A stretch of DNA of 61,990 bases. Origin: a virus. A program made the position numbers and the translations under genes. The DNA lies in the IMG/VR virus record IMGVR_UViG_3300005537_000027, positions 1 to 61,990 of that record; one strand, given 5' to 3'. Below, in pieces: positions 32,891 through 41,630 of the stretch; within the stretch, counting starts at the first letter, position 1, and each line of letters starts with the position of its first letter. The notes under the pieces were generated by a model that had not been told where the DNA came from, ran no database searches, and was given only the letters and a program-made list of their open reading frames with translations.

Positions 32891-35085
32891 CACATACCCC
32901 CAAGTTTACCATCCGGCCCGATCCCCGGAGGCGGGGCAACACCCAAGTGCTGCTGAGTGGTGGCACCTGGAGGAGCCGTGGGGGTGAGTGTCAAGCCAGG
33001 CGGGGCCGAAGGCGCCCCGCCTGAGGAGTTCTGAGCTTCGTCTGGAGCATTTTCTCGCTGAATACTCGCCAAGTGGGTCTGGAGGGAGTCGCCCACGAGC
33101 TGGTGGATAATGGTGGCAAGGCCCTGCTGGTCCATCGGCAGGGTTTTGGCCAGGGCTGCCATGCGCTTGGTCTCGGCCTCGTAGGCGTCAATGTCCCGCA
33201 TTTGGTCCTTGGAGACGAGCTTCTCCTTGAGCATCTTGATCTCGGCGCCGCTGACCATGAGCTGCTGAGCGAGTTGGTGGATCTGGGCCTGCGCTTGTTG
33301 CATCGGGAGATCGGGGGCCTCGCCGAGGGCCTGCGGAGGCACCATACGCTTGAGCCTGATCGCCGCTTCGTCGGCACCCGGGAAATCCCCTGCGCGGAAC
33401 AAGATATCGCCGATGAGCGAGGCCATTTCCGGAGCCTGGGTGAGGATCAGAGTGAAGGCGTTGAAGGCCTCCTCCCGGCGAGTGGCGTACGCAGGGCCGA
33501 CATCAGCCTGGACCTCGTACTTGCCGATATTCGGGTTCAGGACCCTGGCCGCGGTCTTCCCCAGGTGGTTGAGCTTCTGCTGGAATGCGACCTGGGCCTG
33601 GGGGTTGACCTCGACTTCCTGGGTCGTACCGTCTTCCGCCATGATCAGCAGCACTCGCCGAGTGTCATAGATCTTGGGGATGAGGTCGAGGATGATCTTC
33701 CCAGTGTGGCGGATGGCCAGAGCCAGGTTGTCGATGTAGTGGTAGGTGCTGTTGTCGCCCTTGCGCTGCCTCGCGAGGATGGCCTGCCCGGTGCGCTCCG
33801 AGCCCTGCTGCCCCATCTGGGGTTCGTACTGGCCGGAGACCATCTGCATTTCCATGCCAGCGGTCTGCATGCCCTGCAAGTACGCCTGGGCCATCACCGG
33901 AGGTTCCTGGCGGGTAGGCGGGGGCAGGGGCTGACCATCGTCCGAGAAGGCATTATAGGGCAGTACCGCGTGGTTCTCCCGATTAGCGGTCTCCCAGTAA
34001 GTCTCCTGCCCTTCGATGCTCTCCGCTGCAGCCATATAGGGCATCTTCGCCTGGAGGGCGACCTGCTCCACCGCGCTTGAGGTCCAGTAGTTGTACATGC
34101 GCTGGGCGTCCTTGAGTGCGCGAGTGTGGCCCTTCCGATCCAGCCGACCTTCGATCAGGGTCTCCTCGCCGATGACGCGGACCAGCGGGATGTACTTCCC
34201 AGGCCAGATCTTCTTCTCCTTGATCTTGTCCCCCACGACCTTGTACCACTCGATCGTGCAGGTGGTGGTGTCGCGGAGTTGGGTATCCGGGTCGTCGAGG
34301 ATCCCCTCCAGAAGTTCCGATGGCACCGCGCTCTTGAGTACGCCCACCCGCTGCTTGGTGAGAGGGTGGGTGAAGCTCACGAGGATATCGGGAGTCTCGA
34401 CCTTGCGGAAGTACTCGGCGATGCGGACTCGATCCCCCCTGATCCAAGCGTCGTCGTTACCAAACGGAGCCGTGGGGATGTCGTCCTTGAGTTCCGGGTA
34501 CTCCTTCTCGAACTCGTCCTTGTCCATGTCAGTGAACACGAAGGCGAACTTGGCATCGCTGCCATCGCGCTTGCGGATGTCTGGGTCCAGATACACCGAG
34601 AGGGGGTTCGGGACCTCCAGGATGAAGATGTCCTGGTCCATGGACTTCTCGTCCACGTAGTCCGTGGCAACGCGCCAGTAACCCCAGCCAGCTTTGACCT
34701 GGAACTCGGTCGCCATGTCGTAGGCGACGGAGGCCCCAGATTGGTACTCAATATACCGCATGATCCCTTCCAGGACCTGAGCCGACTCGTAGCTGGCCCC
34801 GCCACCCACCGGCCGGATGCTGATCCCAGCCTTGTTCTGCTTCGAGTCGTTGATGATCTGGAGGCAGTGCTGGCGGGTCTTGTTGATGGTCAAGCAGGGG
34901 CGCTGATTGCCCACCCGGCCCTGCCAGAGTTCGTCCGGCCACTGCCAGTTGTTCTCCGAGTCCCCGTTGGCGAACTTCAGGTCCTCCAGAAACAGTATCC
35001 GTGCCATGCCCTCGAAGTCCTGGCACTTCTTAAACCGCTCTTTCGCCTCTTTGACGATGGTCTCGTCGCTTTGCTTCTTAGTCAT
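32890..35085 (-). CDS. Portal protein, P22 type
   Basis: 731 residues from ATG 35085 (GGTGAGC upstream). NWQWPDELWQGRVGNQRPCLTINKTRQHCLQIINDSKQNK, followed by EYQSGASVAYDMATEFQVKAGWGYWRV and EVPNPLSVYLDPDIRKRDGSDAKFAFV, is the conserved core of P22-like portals. MSGQYEPQMGQQGSERTGQAI is a further portal motif. A proline-rich C-terminus follows. Twelve copies form the DNA entry vertex and terminase dock. Confidence 0.9.
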   Translation of the reverse strand: MTKKQSDETIVKEAKERFKKCQDFEGMARILFLEDLKFANGDSENNWQWPDELWQGRVGNQRPCLTINKTRQHCLQIINDSKQNKAGISIRPVGGGASYESAQVLEGIMRYIEYQSGASVAYDMATEFQVKAGWGYWRVATDYVDEKSMDQDIFILEVPNPLSVYLDPDIRKRDGSDAKFAFVFTDMDKDEFEKEYPELKDDIPTAPFGNDDAWIRGDRVRIAEYFRKVETPDILVSFTHPLTKQRVGVLKSAVPSELLEGILDDPDTQLRDTTTCTIEWYKVVGDKIKEKKIWPGKYIPLVRVIGEETLIEGRLDRKGHTRALKDAQRMYNYWTSSAVEQVALQAKMPYMAAAESIEGQETYWETANRENHAVLPYNAFSDDGQPLPPPTRQEPPVMAQAYLQGMQTAGMEMQMVSGQYEPQMGQQGSERTGQAILARQRKGDNSTYHYIDNLALAIRHTGKIILDLIPKIYDTRRVLLIMAEDGTTQEVEVNPQAQVAFQQKLNHLGKTAARVLNPNIGKYEVQADVGPAYATRREEAFNAFTLILTQAPEMASLIGDILFRAGDFPGADEAAIRLKRMVPPQALGEAPDLPMQQAQAQIHQLAQQLMVSGAEIKMLKEKLVSKDQMRDIDAYEAETKRMAALAKTLPMDQQGLATIIHQLVGDSLQTHLASIQRENAPDEAQNSSGGAPSAPPGLTLTPTAPPGATTQQHLGVAPPPGIGPDGKLGGM

Positions 35086-35290
35086 TTTGCTCACCTTCGA
35101 TCTGGAGGCGATCACGGAATTGAGCCCAGGCCTCAAGGGACTTGGTCACAGCAAGATCCCAGCGCAGATACGCAGCACACCGCTCCTTGGAACCCTTCGG
35201 ATAGGAGGTGATGACCTCTTTCCGAGCCTCCACGAGTTGTGCATGGCGCACGAGGAGGGCTTGGATCTTCTGCACAGTGCCAGACATCAT
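35078..35290 (-). CDS. Small helical protein between terminase and portal genes
   Basis: 70 residues, overlapping the terminase stop at its start and the portal start at its end. It is a helical hairpin by pattern (VQKIQALLVRHAQLVEARKEVI ... CAAYLRWDLAVTKSLEAWAQFRDRL). Translational coupling to both neighbours suggests a packaging accessory. No known family recognised. Confidence 0.65.
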   Translation of the reverse strand: MMSGTVQKIQALLVRHAQLVEARKEVITSYPKGSKERCAAYLRWDLAVTKSLEAWAQFRDRLQIEGEQND

Positions 35291-36633
35291 TGCTTCATCC
35301 AGCCTAGAGGGTTGGGTGGGGTGTTGTCACGACGGAGGCGGAGAGTGGACTTGATGTTATCCAGCACGGTGGCGCCGCCCCGACCAGGGCGCTCCTTAAG
35401 GCCGACTGCCAAGTAGCGGAAGCCGTCCGCGCCGTGGGATGCCCAGTCATGGACTGGTTGACGGGAGAGGGTGCCCTCGGCCCGACCAGCAGTGGGCTCG
35501 CTCACGACTTCGTAGCGGTAATGGCGAAGGGCGTTGAGCCCTTGCTCGCACTTGATCTTGTCAAACCAGATGCTGGGGAACATCGTGCGGACTGCGTTGA
35601 TGCCGTCCTCTAGGCGCAGGCGGGGCACGATCCGGACTTTCTTGCCCGAAGCTCGGATGATCTCCTCCACGGACTTGCCAGTGCCTAGGCTCTTGGCCTT
35701 GGCGTCAGGCGGCAGCCAGAACGTGTCGTAGATGTAGGGGCGGTTCTGGCACTCCATCAAGTACCAACCGATGGGCTTCTGGGAGTTCTCCAAGTAGTCA
35801 ATCACTCGGATCTCGAACCCCACCTGCTGGGCGAACCAAACGCAGGTGCTGTCAGCCCAGCCCAAGTCCCAGAACGTATGCACAGGCTTCAGCGGCTCAT
35901 ACGGCACACTCCCAATATGGCCGTTGACAGTCGCCACCCGGAGTTCCTTGGCGTAGACCGCCCCCTCCAGCATGAGCTTGCAGTGGCCTTCCCAGACATT
36001 CAAGTACCCGTCGGGGTCCGTGGCCTGCATGTGGTCCTTGGCAGCCCGCATGGGCTCCGTGAACCAGGGATTGTCGCGCCAGGAGATCTCCACCACAACC
36101 GCGCCCGGAGGTGGGTGGAGGACCCACCGCTGGTAGGTGTCATCCGTTTCGAGTTCCGGGTTGAAGGAGATCCAGATCTCGGAGCCAGGTTTGCGGATCG
36201 TCGGTATCAATATGTCCCAAGAGGACTTGGTGACGGCCTGGGCCTCTTCCACCCAGCACACGTCCACACCCTCGTAGGACTTGATCTTCCGGGTGTTCTG
36301 GCGGATGCCCTCGAACGAGAACTCCGTCCCGACTTTGGAGCGGATGTTGGACTGGAGGATCTCGTATTCGCCCTGGAGGCCCAGGAGTTCGATCTGGTCC
36401 GACAGGAGCTTGTGCACCGAGTCCTTGATCGAAACCTGGAGTTCGCGGGCACAGAGAATGCGAATGGGGCGCTTGGCGCCTTCGATGAGCAGCGCCCGGG
36501 CGATCCCCCAGGATTTCATCCCGCCCCGGCCACCGTAGAGCACCTTGTACTGGTGGGGCTCGAAGAGCACACGGAGCTTGGAGGGGAACTGGACCGCAGA
36601 GACGGCAGGGGCCACAGTACTCGGGATGCTCAT
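35287..36633 (-). CDS. terL: Terminase large subunit
   Basis: 448 residues from ATG 36633 (ATGA overlap, GGAGG upstream). The packaging ATPase has Walker A GGRGGMKS at 34-41 and Walker B VDVCWVEEA at 123-131. The nuclease domain opens with HTFWDLGWADSTCVWF near 243 and has a second acidic cluster around DGINAVRTMFPSIWFD. The sequence is of the PBSX/Terminase_3 type. It cleaves concatemers and pumps DNA through the portal. Confidence 0.92.
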   Translation of the reverse strand: MSIPSTVAPAVSAVQFPSKLRVLFEPHQYKVLYGGRGGMKSWGIARALLIEGAKRPIRILCARELQVSIKDSVHKLLSDQIELLGLQGEYEILQSNIRSKVGTEFSFEGIRQNTRKIKSYEGVDVCWVEEAQAVTKSSWDILIPTIRKPGSEIWISFNPELETDDTYQRWVLHPPPGAVVVEISWRDNPWFTEPMRAAKDHMQATDPDGYLNVWEGHCKLMLEGAVYAKELRVATVNGHIGSVPYEPLKPVHTFWDLGWADSTCVWFAQQVGFEIRVIDYLENSQKPIGWYLMECQNRPYIYDTFWLPPDAKAKSLGTGKSVEEIIRASGKKVRIVPRLRLEDGINAVRTMFPSIWFDKIKCEQGLNALRHYRYEVVSEPTAGRAEGTLSRQPVHDWASHGADGFRYLAVGLKERPGRGGATVLDNIKSTLRLRRDNTPPNPLGWMKQ

Positions 36634-37145
36634 GCTCGCCTCCGCAGCCACGAGGTTACGGTCCCAGCACTTGTGGGCTTATCTTCGTGATTGGTGTGTC
36701 CAGCCCCCGGCCACGGCAGATGCCAGACCGCCGCTCCGGGTGCCCGCAGCGCCTCTTCCAGCGAGTGCACCACTCCGCTCGACTGGGGAGTCAGGGCCTG
36801 TGCAGCCACAACGCCCCGCATTGGCTTGCCATAGACCATTTCCAGCACGGGTTTGTAGAGCAAGTAGAGCTGCCGCCGTGCCTCCGGAGTGTCGGTGAGC
36901 TTACACTCCAGCACCACCACTTCGCTTGGGCGGACCTGGAACAAATCCGGCTGACAGTAGCCCAGACCATGGAAGTCCTCGAATTGGAACCACTGCCCGT
37001 GGACCCAGCCGGAACCCAGGGCCTTGGCTACCGCCCGCTCATACCGAAGGCCTTTGAGCCTCGCCCCACTTGAGCGCGAAGCGGCGTGAGGGCACTCTGC
37101 CTCCATCGCCCACTTCAGCCCTACGATAGTACGAGACCTGGCCAC
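36630..37145 (-). CDS. PD-(D/E)XK family endonuclease, resolvase-like
   Basis: 171 residues from GTG 37145 (GGAG 8 bases upstream). RYERAVAKAL then WFQFEDFHGLGYCQPDLFQV and EVVVLECKLTDTPEA supply Glu, PD and E-x-K of the restriction-endonuclease fold, close to archaeal Hjc/VRR-NUC resolvases. Located between the terminase subunits and overlapping terL by ATGA, it may debranch replicating DNA before packaging. Confidence 0.78.
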   Translation of the reverse strand: MARSRTIVGLKWAMEAECPHAASRSSGARLKGLRYERAVAKALGSGWVHGQWFQFEDFHGLGYCQPDLFQVRPSEVVVLECKLTDTPEARRQLYLLYKPVLEMVYGKPMRGVVAAQALTPQSSGVVHSLEEALRAPGAAVWHLPWPGAGHTNHEDKPTSAGTVTSWLRRRA

Positions 37146-37149
37146 AGCG

Positions 37150-37374
37150 CTACTCCACCTGGGTAAAGTCGACGTAGTAGGACTTGCCGATCACCAGCTG
37201 CGCCGCGGCCGCGGGGTTGTCGATCTGGAACTCCGCAAACCCGTTCGGAGTGGCCTTTTGGAACGAGAGGTCCTCAGCGATGCGCTGGTCGTACTCACAG
37301 CGGAAAATCGCCTTGGCGCCGCCCCAACTCTGGGCGAACACCCCATCCAGTCTCATCTTGCAGCGGATACCCAT
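37150..37374 (-). CDS. Small conserved phage protein, beta-rich
   Basis: 74 residues from ATG 37374 (GGAG upstream), beginning MGIRCKMRLDGVFAQSWGGAKAIFRCEYDQ and ending IDNPAAAAQLVIGKSYYVDFTQVE. The strand pattern and F-I-N-PxA-x-x-QL-x-x-G-x-x-YYVDF end match a small family encoded near phage packaging genes, function unknown. Its stop is 2 bases before the next GTG. Confidence 0.65.
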   Translation of the reverse strand: MGIRCKMRLDGVFAQSWGGAKAIFRCEYDQRIAEDLSFQKATPNGFAEFQIDNPAAAAQLVIGKSYYVDFTQVE

Positions 37375-37385
37375 GGTCCTGCTCC

Positions 37386-37589
37386 TCACTTCTTCCCAAG
37401 CACACGGTTGGCCTTGGAGTCGATCTTGCACTCCTCGGTCTTGCTCATGCGGCCTTTGTGCTCCGCTTCGCTAGCGCGGGCCTTGGCATTCTTGGCGTGG
37501 GCCTTGTCCTCCACCGGGTAAGAGCGCCCCGGTCCTGCGAACTGCGAGTCCATGAGCTTGTTGCGGCCTTTGGCCGTGAGTTTCGCCAT
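37386..37589 (-). CDS. Small protein of the KFAGPGRSYPV family
   Basis: 67 residues from ATG 37589, chosen because GGGAGG precedes it and known relatives begin MAKLTAK. DSQFAGPGRSYPVEDKAHAKNAKARASEAEHKG is a short conserved phage motif (F-A-GPxRSYPxxDxxHAxNAxAR) also found attached to virion proteins. The frame stays open upstream to a GTG at 37691 that overlaps the small-terminase stop, so a 101-residue form is possible. Confidence 0.65.
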   Translation of the reverse strand: MAKLTAKGRNKLMDSQFAGPGRSYPVEDKAHAKNAKARASEAEHKGRMSKTEECKIDSKANRVLGKK

Positions 37590-37687
37590 CTTCGCCTCCC
37601 GAGCAAGTTCACCAATAAATCTGTTGCGCTGCCGATGCCCCAGCATCGCTTGGCGATCAGCTTCTTCCAGCGGAACGTAGCGGAGAG

Positions 37688-38326
37688 TCACTCCTCCACC
37701 TCCAGGTCGATCACTTGTGGCCCCTGGGGTTGACGCTCGATCGTAACTCCCGTCGGCTGGGGCGCATCCACGAACTGCACCGTCACGCTCACGCCCCCTG
37801 CCGGACCACCGCCCTGGCCCTGGCCACCGGAGCCCTTCGGCCCCATGCCCGTGCGATCCAGCGCCAGTTCCGCGATCTCCTTCACCTCTCGGTTGGAGAG
37901 TTTCTCCGGGGCCTCCTCCAGGCGCTGCTGGAGTTCCTCCACCGCGGTCAGGCCCAGGGTGGAGAGGCGCTGGTGGACGTCGTGGTAGATCGCCTCCTTT
38001 TGGGTCTTGTAGTACTCGATGAGTTCCTGGAAAGCGGGGTCGCCCTTGAGGATGCTGATGCGGCTCTGCGAGTAGCCCGTGAGCGCGCTCACCTCCACCT
38101 GCTTGATGCCATCCGCCAGCAGCTTCGCGATGAGGTGATGGGCGCTTCGCAGCGTGGTGATCGAGGGCGTGGTGCTCCCCACCGGAGGGCGCTCCACCAG
38201 CACCTTGAGGTCTCCCTCCCCCAGTTCCCGAGTCACCACCATGCTCAGCGGCGTGCCACGCTTCCCGCCTCTGGCTCCGCCGATGTCCAGCACCTGGACC
38301 GTTCCGCCGCTCTCCTGGTCGTCCAC
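37688..38326 (-). CDS. Terminase small subunit (putative)
   Basis: 212 residues from GTG 38326, which follows GGAG. ITTLRSAHHLIAKLLADGIKQVEVSALTGYSQSRISILKGDPAFQELIEYYKTQ is a helix-turn-helix DNA-binding segment; a coiled coil follows (LTAVEELQQRLEEAPEKLSNREVKEIAELAL) and then a glycine-rich linker and acidic end. This is the standard small-terminase plan, and it is the first gene of the leftward packaging operon. An upstream extension to ATG 38380 cannot be excluded. Confidence 0.72.
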   Translation of the reverse strand: MDDQESGGTVQVLDIGGARGGKRGTPLSMVVTRELGEGDLKVLVERPPVGSTTPSITTLRSAHHLIAKLLADGIKQVEVSALTGYSQSRISILKGDPAFQELIEYYKTQKEAIYHDVHQRLSTLGLTAVEELQQRLEEAPEKLSNREVKEIAELALDRTGMGPKGSGGQGQGGGPAGGVSVTVQFVDAPQPTGVTIERQPQGPQVIDLEVEE

Positions 38327-38690
38327 CGCCTTTACTCCGCTGCGCCCCAGCACCCAAGTGCACCTGAGGCCTGCCCCCATCCTAGGCGCGCGTGGGGAGA
38401 GGCTCAAGCACCTGCGCGGGAGCACTGGTGGGTTTGTGGGTCGAGTCGCCCCGGCTGGGGGTCGAGGTCCTATAGATGGGTCTTTGTGGGTCGGTATAAA
38501 ACTGGTCAGGCACAAAGGTCGATGTGGCTAGGCATCTCGGCACGAAGTCCCTTCGGGCAGGCCCCCCGTCAGTTCCCATCCCAGCCCAGGCTGCTCGGGC
38601 CAGGGTCCTGGGGGATGCGCCCAGCGCTCGCCCAGCGGTTGCTTGCAGCTGCAACCACCAGCTCCAGGTGAGTGGGGCTCAGGAGCGGTT

Positions 38691-38935
38691 GCTAACAACT
38701 GGTGGCACCAGCTTTGCACCCTGCATCTTTGGCACCAGCGGTAGGCTCCAGCTGCACACACCAGCTATGCGTAAGCCCTTCGAGTTGACGCTTGCCATGA
38801 ACAACTGGTGCACAAAGCGGGAACGTTTGCGAACTCCCTTGCGGCCCTTAGTATGGTGCCAGCCCCACCCGGTAGGCCACTCCACGGGCCGGAAAACGCC
38901 CTTTCCGGGCATGTTGGCACCAGCGGTAAACCCCA
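38691..38935. repeat. Short direct repeats around GGCACCAGC
   Basis: Within 250 bases the sequence AACAACTGGTG occurs twice (near 38694 and 38802), TTGGCACCAGCGGTA occurs twice (near 38729 and 38912), and another GGCACCAGC lies at about 38704. Spaced repeats of this kind resemble iterons for an initiator or regulator. Confidence 0.5.
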
Positions 38936-39014
38936 CCTAAACCACACCCTAGGCCACATGGATAGCGGTTAGCAGCAGGAAACCCAATGACTCCAACCAC
39001 TTAGCATTTGTGCC

Positions 39015-39243
39015 CACCTTATGCCCGGTTTGTGACAAGTGGCTCCCCAGCGTGTTATGTGGGGCTCGGACGGTAGGCTCGGACGTGGCCATATTTAGTT
39101 GCAAAATCATATTTTTTTTTTACTATTTCAAACCTATCGATACCCACCTCCCATTATCATTTGCACCAGCAAATGTCCGTGACGTCCGAGCCGTTCACAC
39201 ATACACGCTAGGTGCCCGACCGTCACAACGGGGGCATAAGGTG
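39015..39243. repeat. Nested inverted repeat around an AT-rich core
   Basis: Outer arms are 39015-39036 and 39222-39243: 22 bases matching at 19 positions in inverted orientation (CACCTTATGCCC against GGGCATAAGGTG, TGTGAC against GTCACA). Inner arms are GGCTCGGACGT (39076-39086) and ACGTCCGAGCC (39182-39192). The left inner arm is also directly duplicated at 39063. All arms share a centre near 39130, inside an AT-rich tract (39091-39170). Confidence 0.6.
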
Positions 39244-39502
39244 CCCACAACGGCCCACAAGGGCCTGACCAACTGGGACCACAGGCACGCCAACTGGGAC
39301 CAAACTATTTTCGCCGAGCCCCAACTTTTTTGCATTGTGGGCCTTGAACCTATGGAAACCCACCCCACATGGTATTGTGTAGAACATTGGTGGGTCCGGG
39401 GCGTATCGCGCCCAGTGTGTTCCGTGCCCCCACCGCACACGCTCTTTGACATTGTTGGTCCGACGAGTCGCACAAGGCGCGCCTTCCCGAAGGGAGCGTG
39501 CC

Positions 39503-39787
39503 ATGAGTCTCAACCGAGACATGACTGAGCTTTATCGCCAATTGGGGCTTGACCCTAAGCGGCACCTACCGGATGCGGGCTTACCACCCCGCTTCATTGC
39601 CGGAACGTTGGTTTGGGTTGCGCCGGTGACTACCAAGCGCAACCGTTTCACCCACAGGGTGATATGCCAATGCCCCGTATGCGGCACCACACTTTCCGCC
39701 GGGCGGTTGTTCCAGCACCGCGACACCGAGCGGTGTGCCGATAACCTGTTCTATGCCGGCAATCGCACTCCAAAGGTGCGGTCATGA
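39503..39787 (+). CDS. Small protein with a CxxC zinc-knuckle-like motif
   Basis: 94 residues from ATG 39503 (GGGAG upstream), first gene of the rightward accessory operon. FTHRVICQCPVCGTTLSAGRLFQHRDTERC has CQCPVC and a later H-x5-C, which could bind zinc. The stop overlaps the next ATG (ATGA). Function unknown. Confidence 0.6.
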   Translation: MSLNRDMTELYRQLGLDPKRHLPDAGLPPRFIAGTLVWVAPVTTKRNRFTHRVICQCPVCGTTLSAGRLFQHRDTERCADNLFYAGNRTPKVRS

Positions 39788-40026
39788 TCGGCCCCGTTGC
39801 GGGGTATGTCATGGATTGCATCGAGCAGGGCATCAACCCCGACCAGTACTTTCAAGCGTATTTCATGGCCAAAAGCCGGGGGTTGCCCTGGCGCGAATGC
39901 CAGGACATCGCAAACATGGCAGATCTGGCCATGCGTTGCGACCAGAGCCATATGGTTCCCAGTTTCCGCATCACCAAGCCCCTTTCCGCTAACGCATGGC
40001 TTGCCTCGTATTGGGCAGGCCACTAG
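39784..40026 (+). CDS. Hypothetical helical protein
   Basis: 80 residues in ATGA overlap with the preceding gene. It reads VAGYVMDCIEQGINPDQYFQAYFMAKSRGLPWRECQDIANMADLAMRCDQS, a compact helical protein with evenly spaced aromatic residues. No family recognised. Confidence 0.6.
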   Translation: MIGPVAGYVMDCIEQGINPDQYFQAYFMAKSRGLPWRECQDIANMADLAMRCDQSHMVPSFRITKPLSANAWLASYWAGH

Positions 40027-40159
40027 CCCACCTCACCCCGCGCGCCTTATGTGACTCGTCGGCCAGCCCAGGCCATTCGCTTTGCGAGTGTCCGTTATTT
40101 CTCATCGTCAAACCCCGTCACCATGCCGCACAAGGAGCGCAAGCTCGGAGTGCACCGCA

Positions 40160-40435
40160 ATGCCGAACTATTTCTCTTTCACCCGGAAGGGTGAAACCAA
40201 GCCCACCACATTCGACAAGATTGACGAAGAGCTTTGCGCCCTTATGGGGCAGCCAGTTCATCCGACCAAGTTTCTATATGGCTGGTATGACTTTTTCGGA
40301 GAGGCTGTGGCCGTTGGTATGAAGCTGGATGATCCCCGCTTCGACAAGTGGCTCGAAGGCAACCCGGAAAGGTTGAAAATCCGAGACTATCTTCGCGACA
40401 ACTTCACAACCAACGCTTGGTATCAACCCCACTAA
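40160..40435 (+). CDS. Hypothetical small protein
   Basis: 91 residues from ATG 40160 (GGAG upstream). NYFSFTRKGETKPTTFDKIDEELCALMG ... FLYGWYDFFGEAVAVGMKLDDPRFDKWLEGNPERLKIRDYL is a soluble alpha/beta protein with many aromatic residues. Similar small proteins with a Y-G-W-Y-D-x-x-x sequence occur in other phages. Role unknown. Confidence 0.6.
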   Translation: MPNYFSFTRKGETKPTTFDKIDEELCALMGQPVHPTKFLYGWYDFFGEAVAVGMKLDDPRFDKWLEGNPERLKIRDYLRDNFTTNAWYQPH

Positions 40436-40488
40436 CCCGCCAACCTGCGCTCCTTCTGTGGCATGGTGATACTTCCCAGGAGAGCACC

Positions 40489-41229
40489 ATGGACACGAAC
40501 AATACTCTTGCTTCGCAGGCTCCCGCCGCAACGGCCAAAACCCCGTTCCGGTTCGAGCCCGAGCGCTTCCGGCACTCCACCATTTACAAGGAGGATCTGC
40601 CGGTTGCCGCCATCGACTACCTGCTGGGCTATGGCTACTCCAAGTCCATGCAGGACAAAATCGCCGGTCAGGTGAAGCTGCGGAAGAGCATCGACTCGGA
40701 CAAGGCCCTCACGGAGCGCGCGGTCAAATACATCAAGGATAACATGCAGAAGGGCATGACCAAGGCCCAAATCGACGCGGTCCGCGCCAAGGCCGCCGGG
40801 CTCTATGGCTTCGAATACGCCACGGAGTACGAGATCGACAAGGGCACGGGCAAGCCGAACATGGCGAAGCCCACCCGGTTCGACGAGGCTCGCATCACGG
40901 CCGAGTGCAACGATATGTTGGACTCGCGTCACGCGGACATCCTCGCGGGCACGGTCAACACCCGCGCGGCAGCGGCCGCTCCCAAAGTCGATCCCATCAC
41001 CAAGCATATGATGGAGTCGGCACTGGCCACGGTCACGGCGGCGATTACGGCCAAGGGCATGACCCTGCCGGCCGAGGATCTGGAGGGCTATGCCCAGGTC
41101 TACTTCGAAAGCCACTACGCGCAGTTGCGCGCGGCGGCCGAGTTGGCGTTGACGCCGGCAAAGGTCGAGTCCCGCAAGGTCTTTTCCCTCGCGGACATCG
41201 GCCTGGAGGAGGAAGAAGACGCGGCCTAA
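40489..41229 (+). CDS. Phage protein with internal LADIGL motif near the C-terminus
   Basis: 246 residues, AGGAG before ATG. The body is helical and lysine/alanine rich (DYLLGYGYSKSMQDKIAGQVKLRKSIDSDKALTERAVKYI), with no recognised catalytic motif. Near the end is VFSLADIGLEEEEDAA, the F-x-L-(S/A)-D-I-G-L element that ends three other proteins of this phage, here followed by an acidic octapeptide. Strong codon bias and an isolated terminator suggest a well expressed product. Confidence 0.7.
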   Translation: MDTNNTLASQAPAATAKTPFRFEPERFRHSTIYKEDLPVAAIDYLLGYGYSKSMQDKIAGQVKLRKSIDSDKALTERAVKYIKDNMQKGMTKAQIDAVRAKAAGLYGFEYATEYEIDKGTGKPNMAKPTRFDEARITAECNDMLDSRHADILAGTVNTRAAAAAPKVDPITKHMMESALATVTAAITAKGMTLPAEDLEGYAQVYFESHYAQLRAAAELALTPAKVESRKVFSLADIGLEEEEDAA

Positions 41230-41240
41230 CGGCCGAGCGG

Positions 41241-41266
41241 AGGGGGTGGCGCAAGTCACCCCCTTT
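41241..41266 (+). terminator. Rho-independent terminator
   Basis: AGGGGGTG (41241-41248) pairs with CACCCCCT (41257-41264) across an 8-base loop and is followed by TT and C. It lies 12 bases after the stop at 41229. Confidence 0.7.
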
Positions 41267-41320
41267 CCTACTCCAGCGCCATCGCCAGCCATGGGCACAC
41301 GCCCATGAAAGGAGCTTCCC

Positions 41321-41617
41321 ATGACTCGCCTTCAAATCGCCAAAGGGCTGCTGCTTGTGTTGGCCGCAGCCCAATTCGCGGACGTGCTATCCACCAAAGC
41401 TGCGCTCATGCACGTTGGCACGAGCGAAGCCAACCCCCTGATACGTCAGTTGATGCAATGGCTCGGCCAGTATTGGTGGCTGCCGAAAATCGGCCTTGCA
41501 GCGTTTTTCGCCGCATATGCCCTGCGCATTGCCCGCGTCACCCGCACCAGACTGGTGATGCTTGGCACACTGACCAAGGTCTATGCCCTGGTCATTCTTT
41601 CCAACCTGACGCTCTGA
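41321..41617 (+). CDS. DUF5658-like membrane protein
   Basis: 98 residues (AGGAG upstream) with three likely spans (LLLVLAAAQFADVLSTKAAL, WWLPKIGLAAFFAAYALRI, LVMLGTLTKVYALVILSNL). QFADVLSTKAALMHVGTSEANPLIRQLM has the D-x-x-ST ... E-x-NP sequence of DUF5658-type small membrane proteins. Role in the phage unknown; membrane remodelling or exclusion are possibilities. Confidence 0.65.
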   Translation: MTRLQIAKGLLLVLAAAQFADVLSTKAALMHVGTSEANPLIRQLMQWLGQYWWLPKIGLAAFFAAYALRIARVTRTRLVMLGTLTKVYALVILSNLTL

Positions 41618-41630
41618 CGCGGCGTTCGCC

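Larger units (their letters stand above)
38327..39502. other. Divergent non-coding control region, candidate origin
   Basis: About 1.18 kb without a credible gene between the leftward late operon and the rightward accessory operon. Its left part has direct repeats (see 38691-38935), its middle a nested inverted repeat around an AT-rich core with a run of ten T (39015-39243), and its right part two copies of AACTGGGACCA 21 bases apart (about 39271 and 39292). TTGACA at 39446-39451 is a -35-like box without a good -10. Position and structure suit promoters for both operons and an origin. Confidence 0.55.

Noticed and set aside
38524-38940. Open frames on both strands in the divergent region
   Set aside because: Overlapping frames on both strands have similar length, weak or no ribosome sites and a composition like random translation. 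Repeats explain the sequence better.
39010-39528. Plus-strand open frame of 172 codons across the dyad
   Set aside because: It crosses the AT-rich core and inverted repeats, has a phenylalanine run from the T tract, and overlaps the better-supported gene at 39503.
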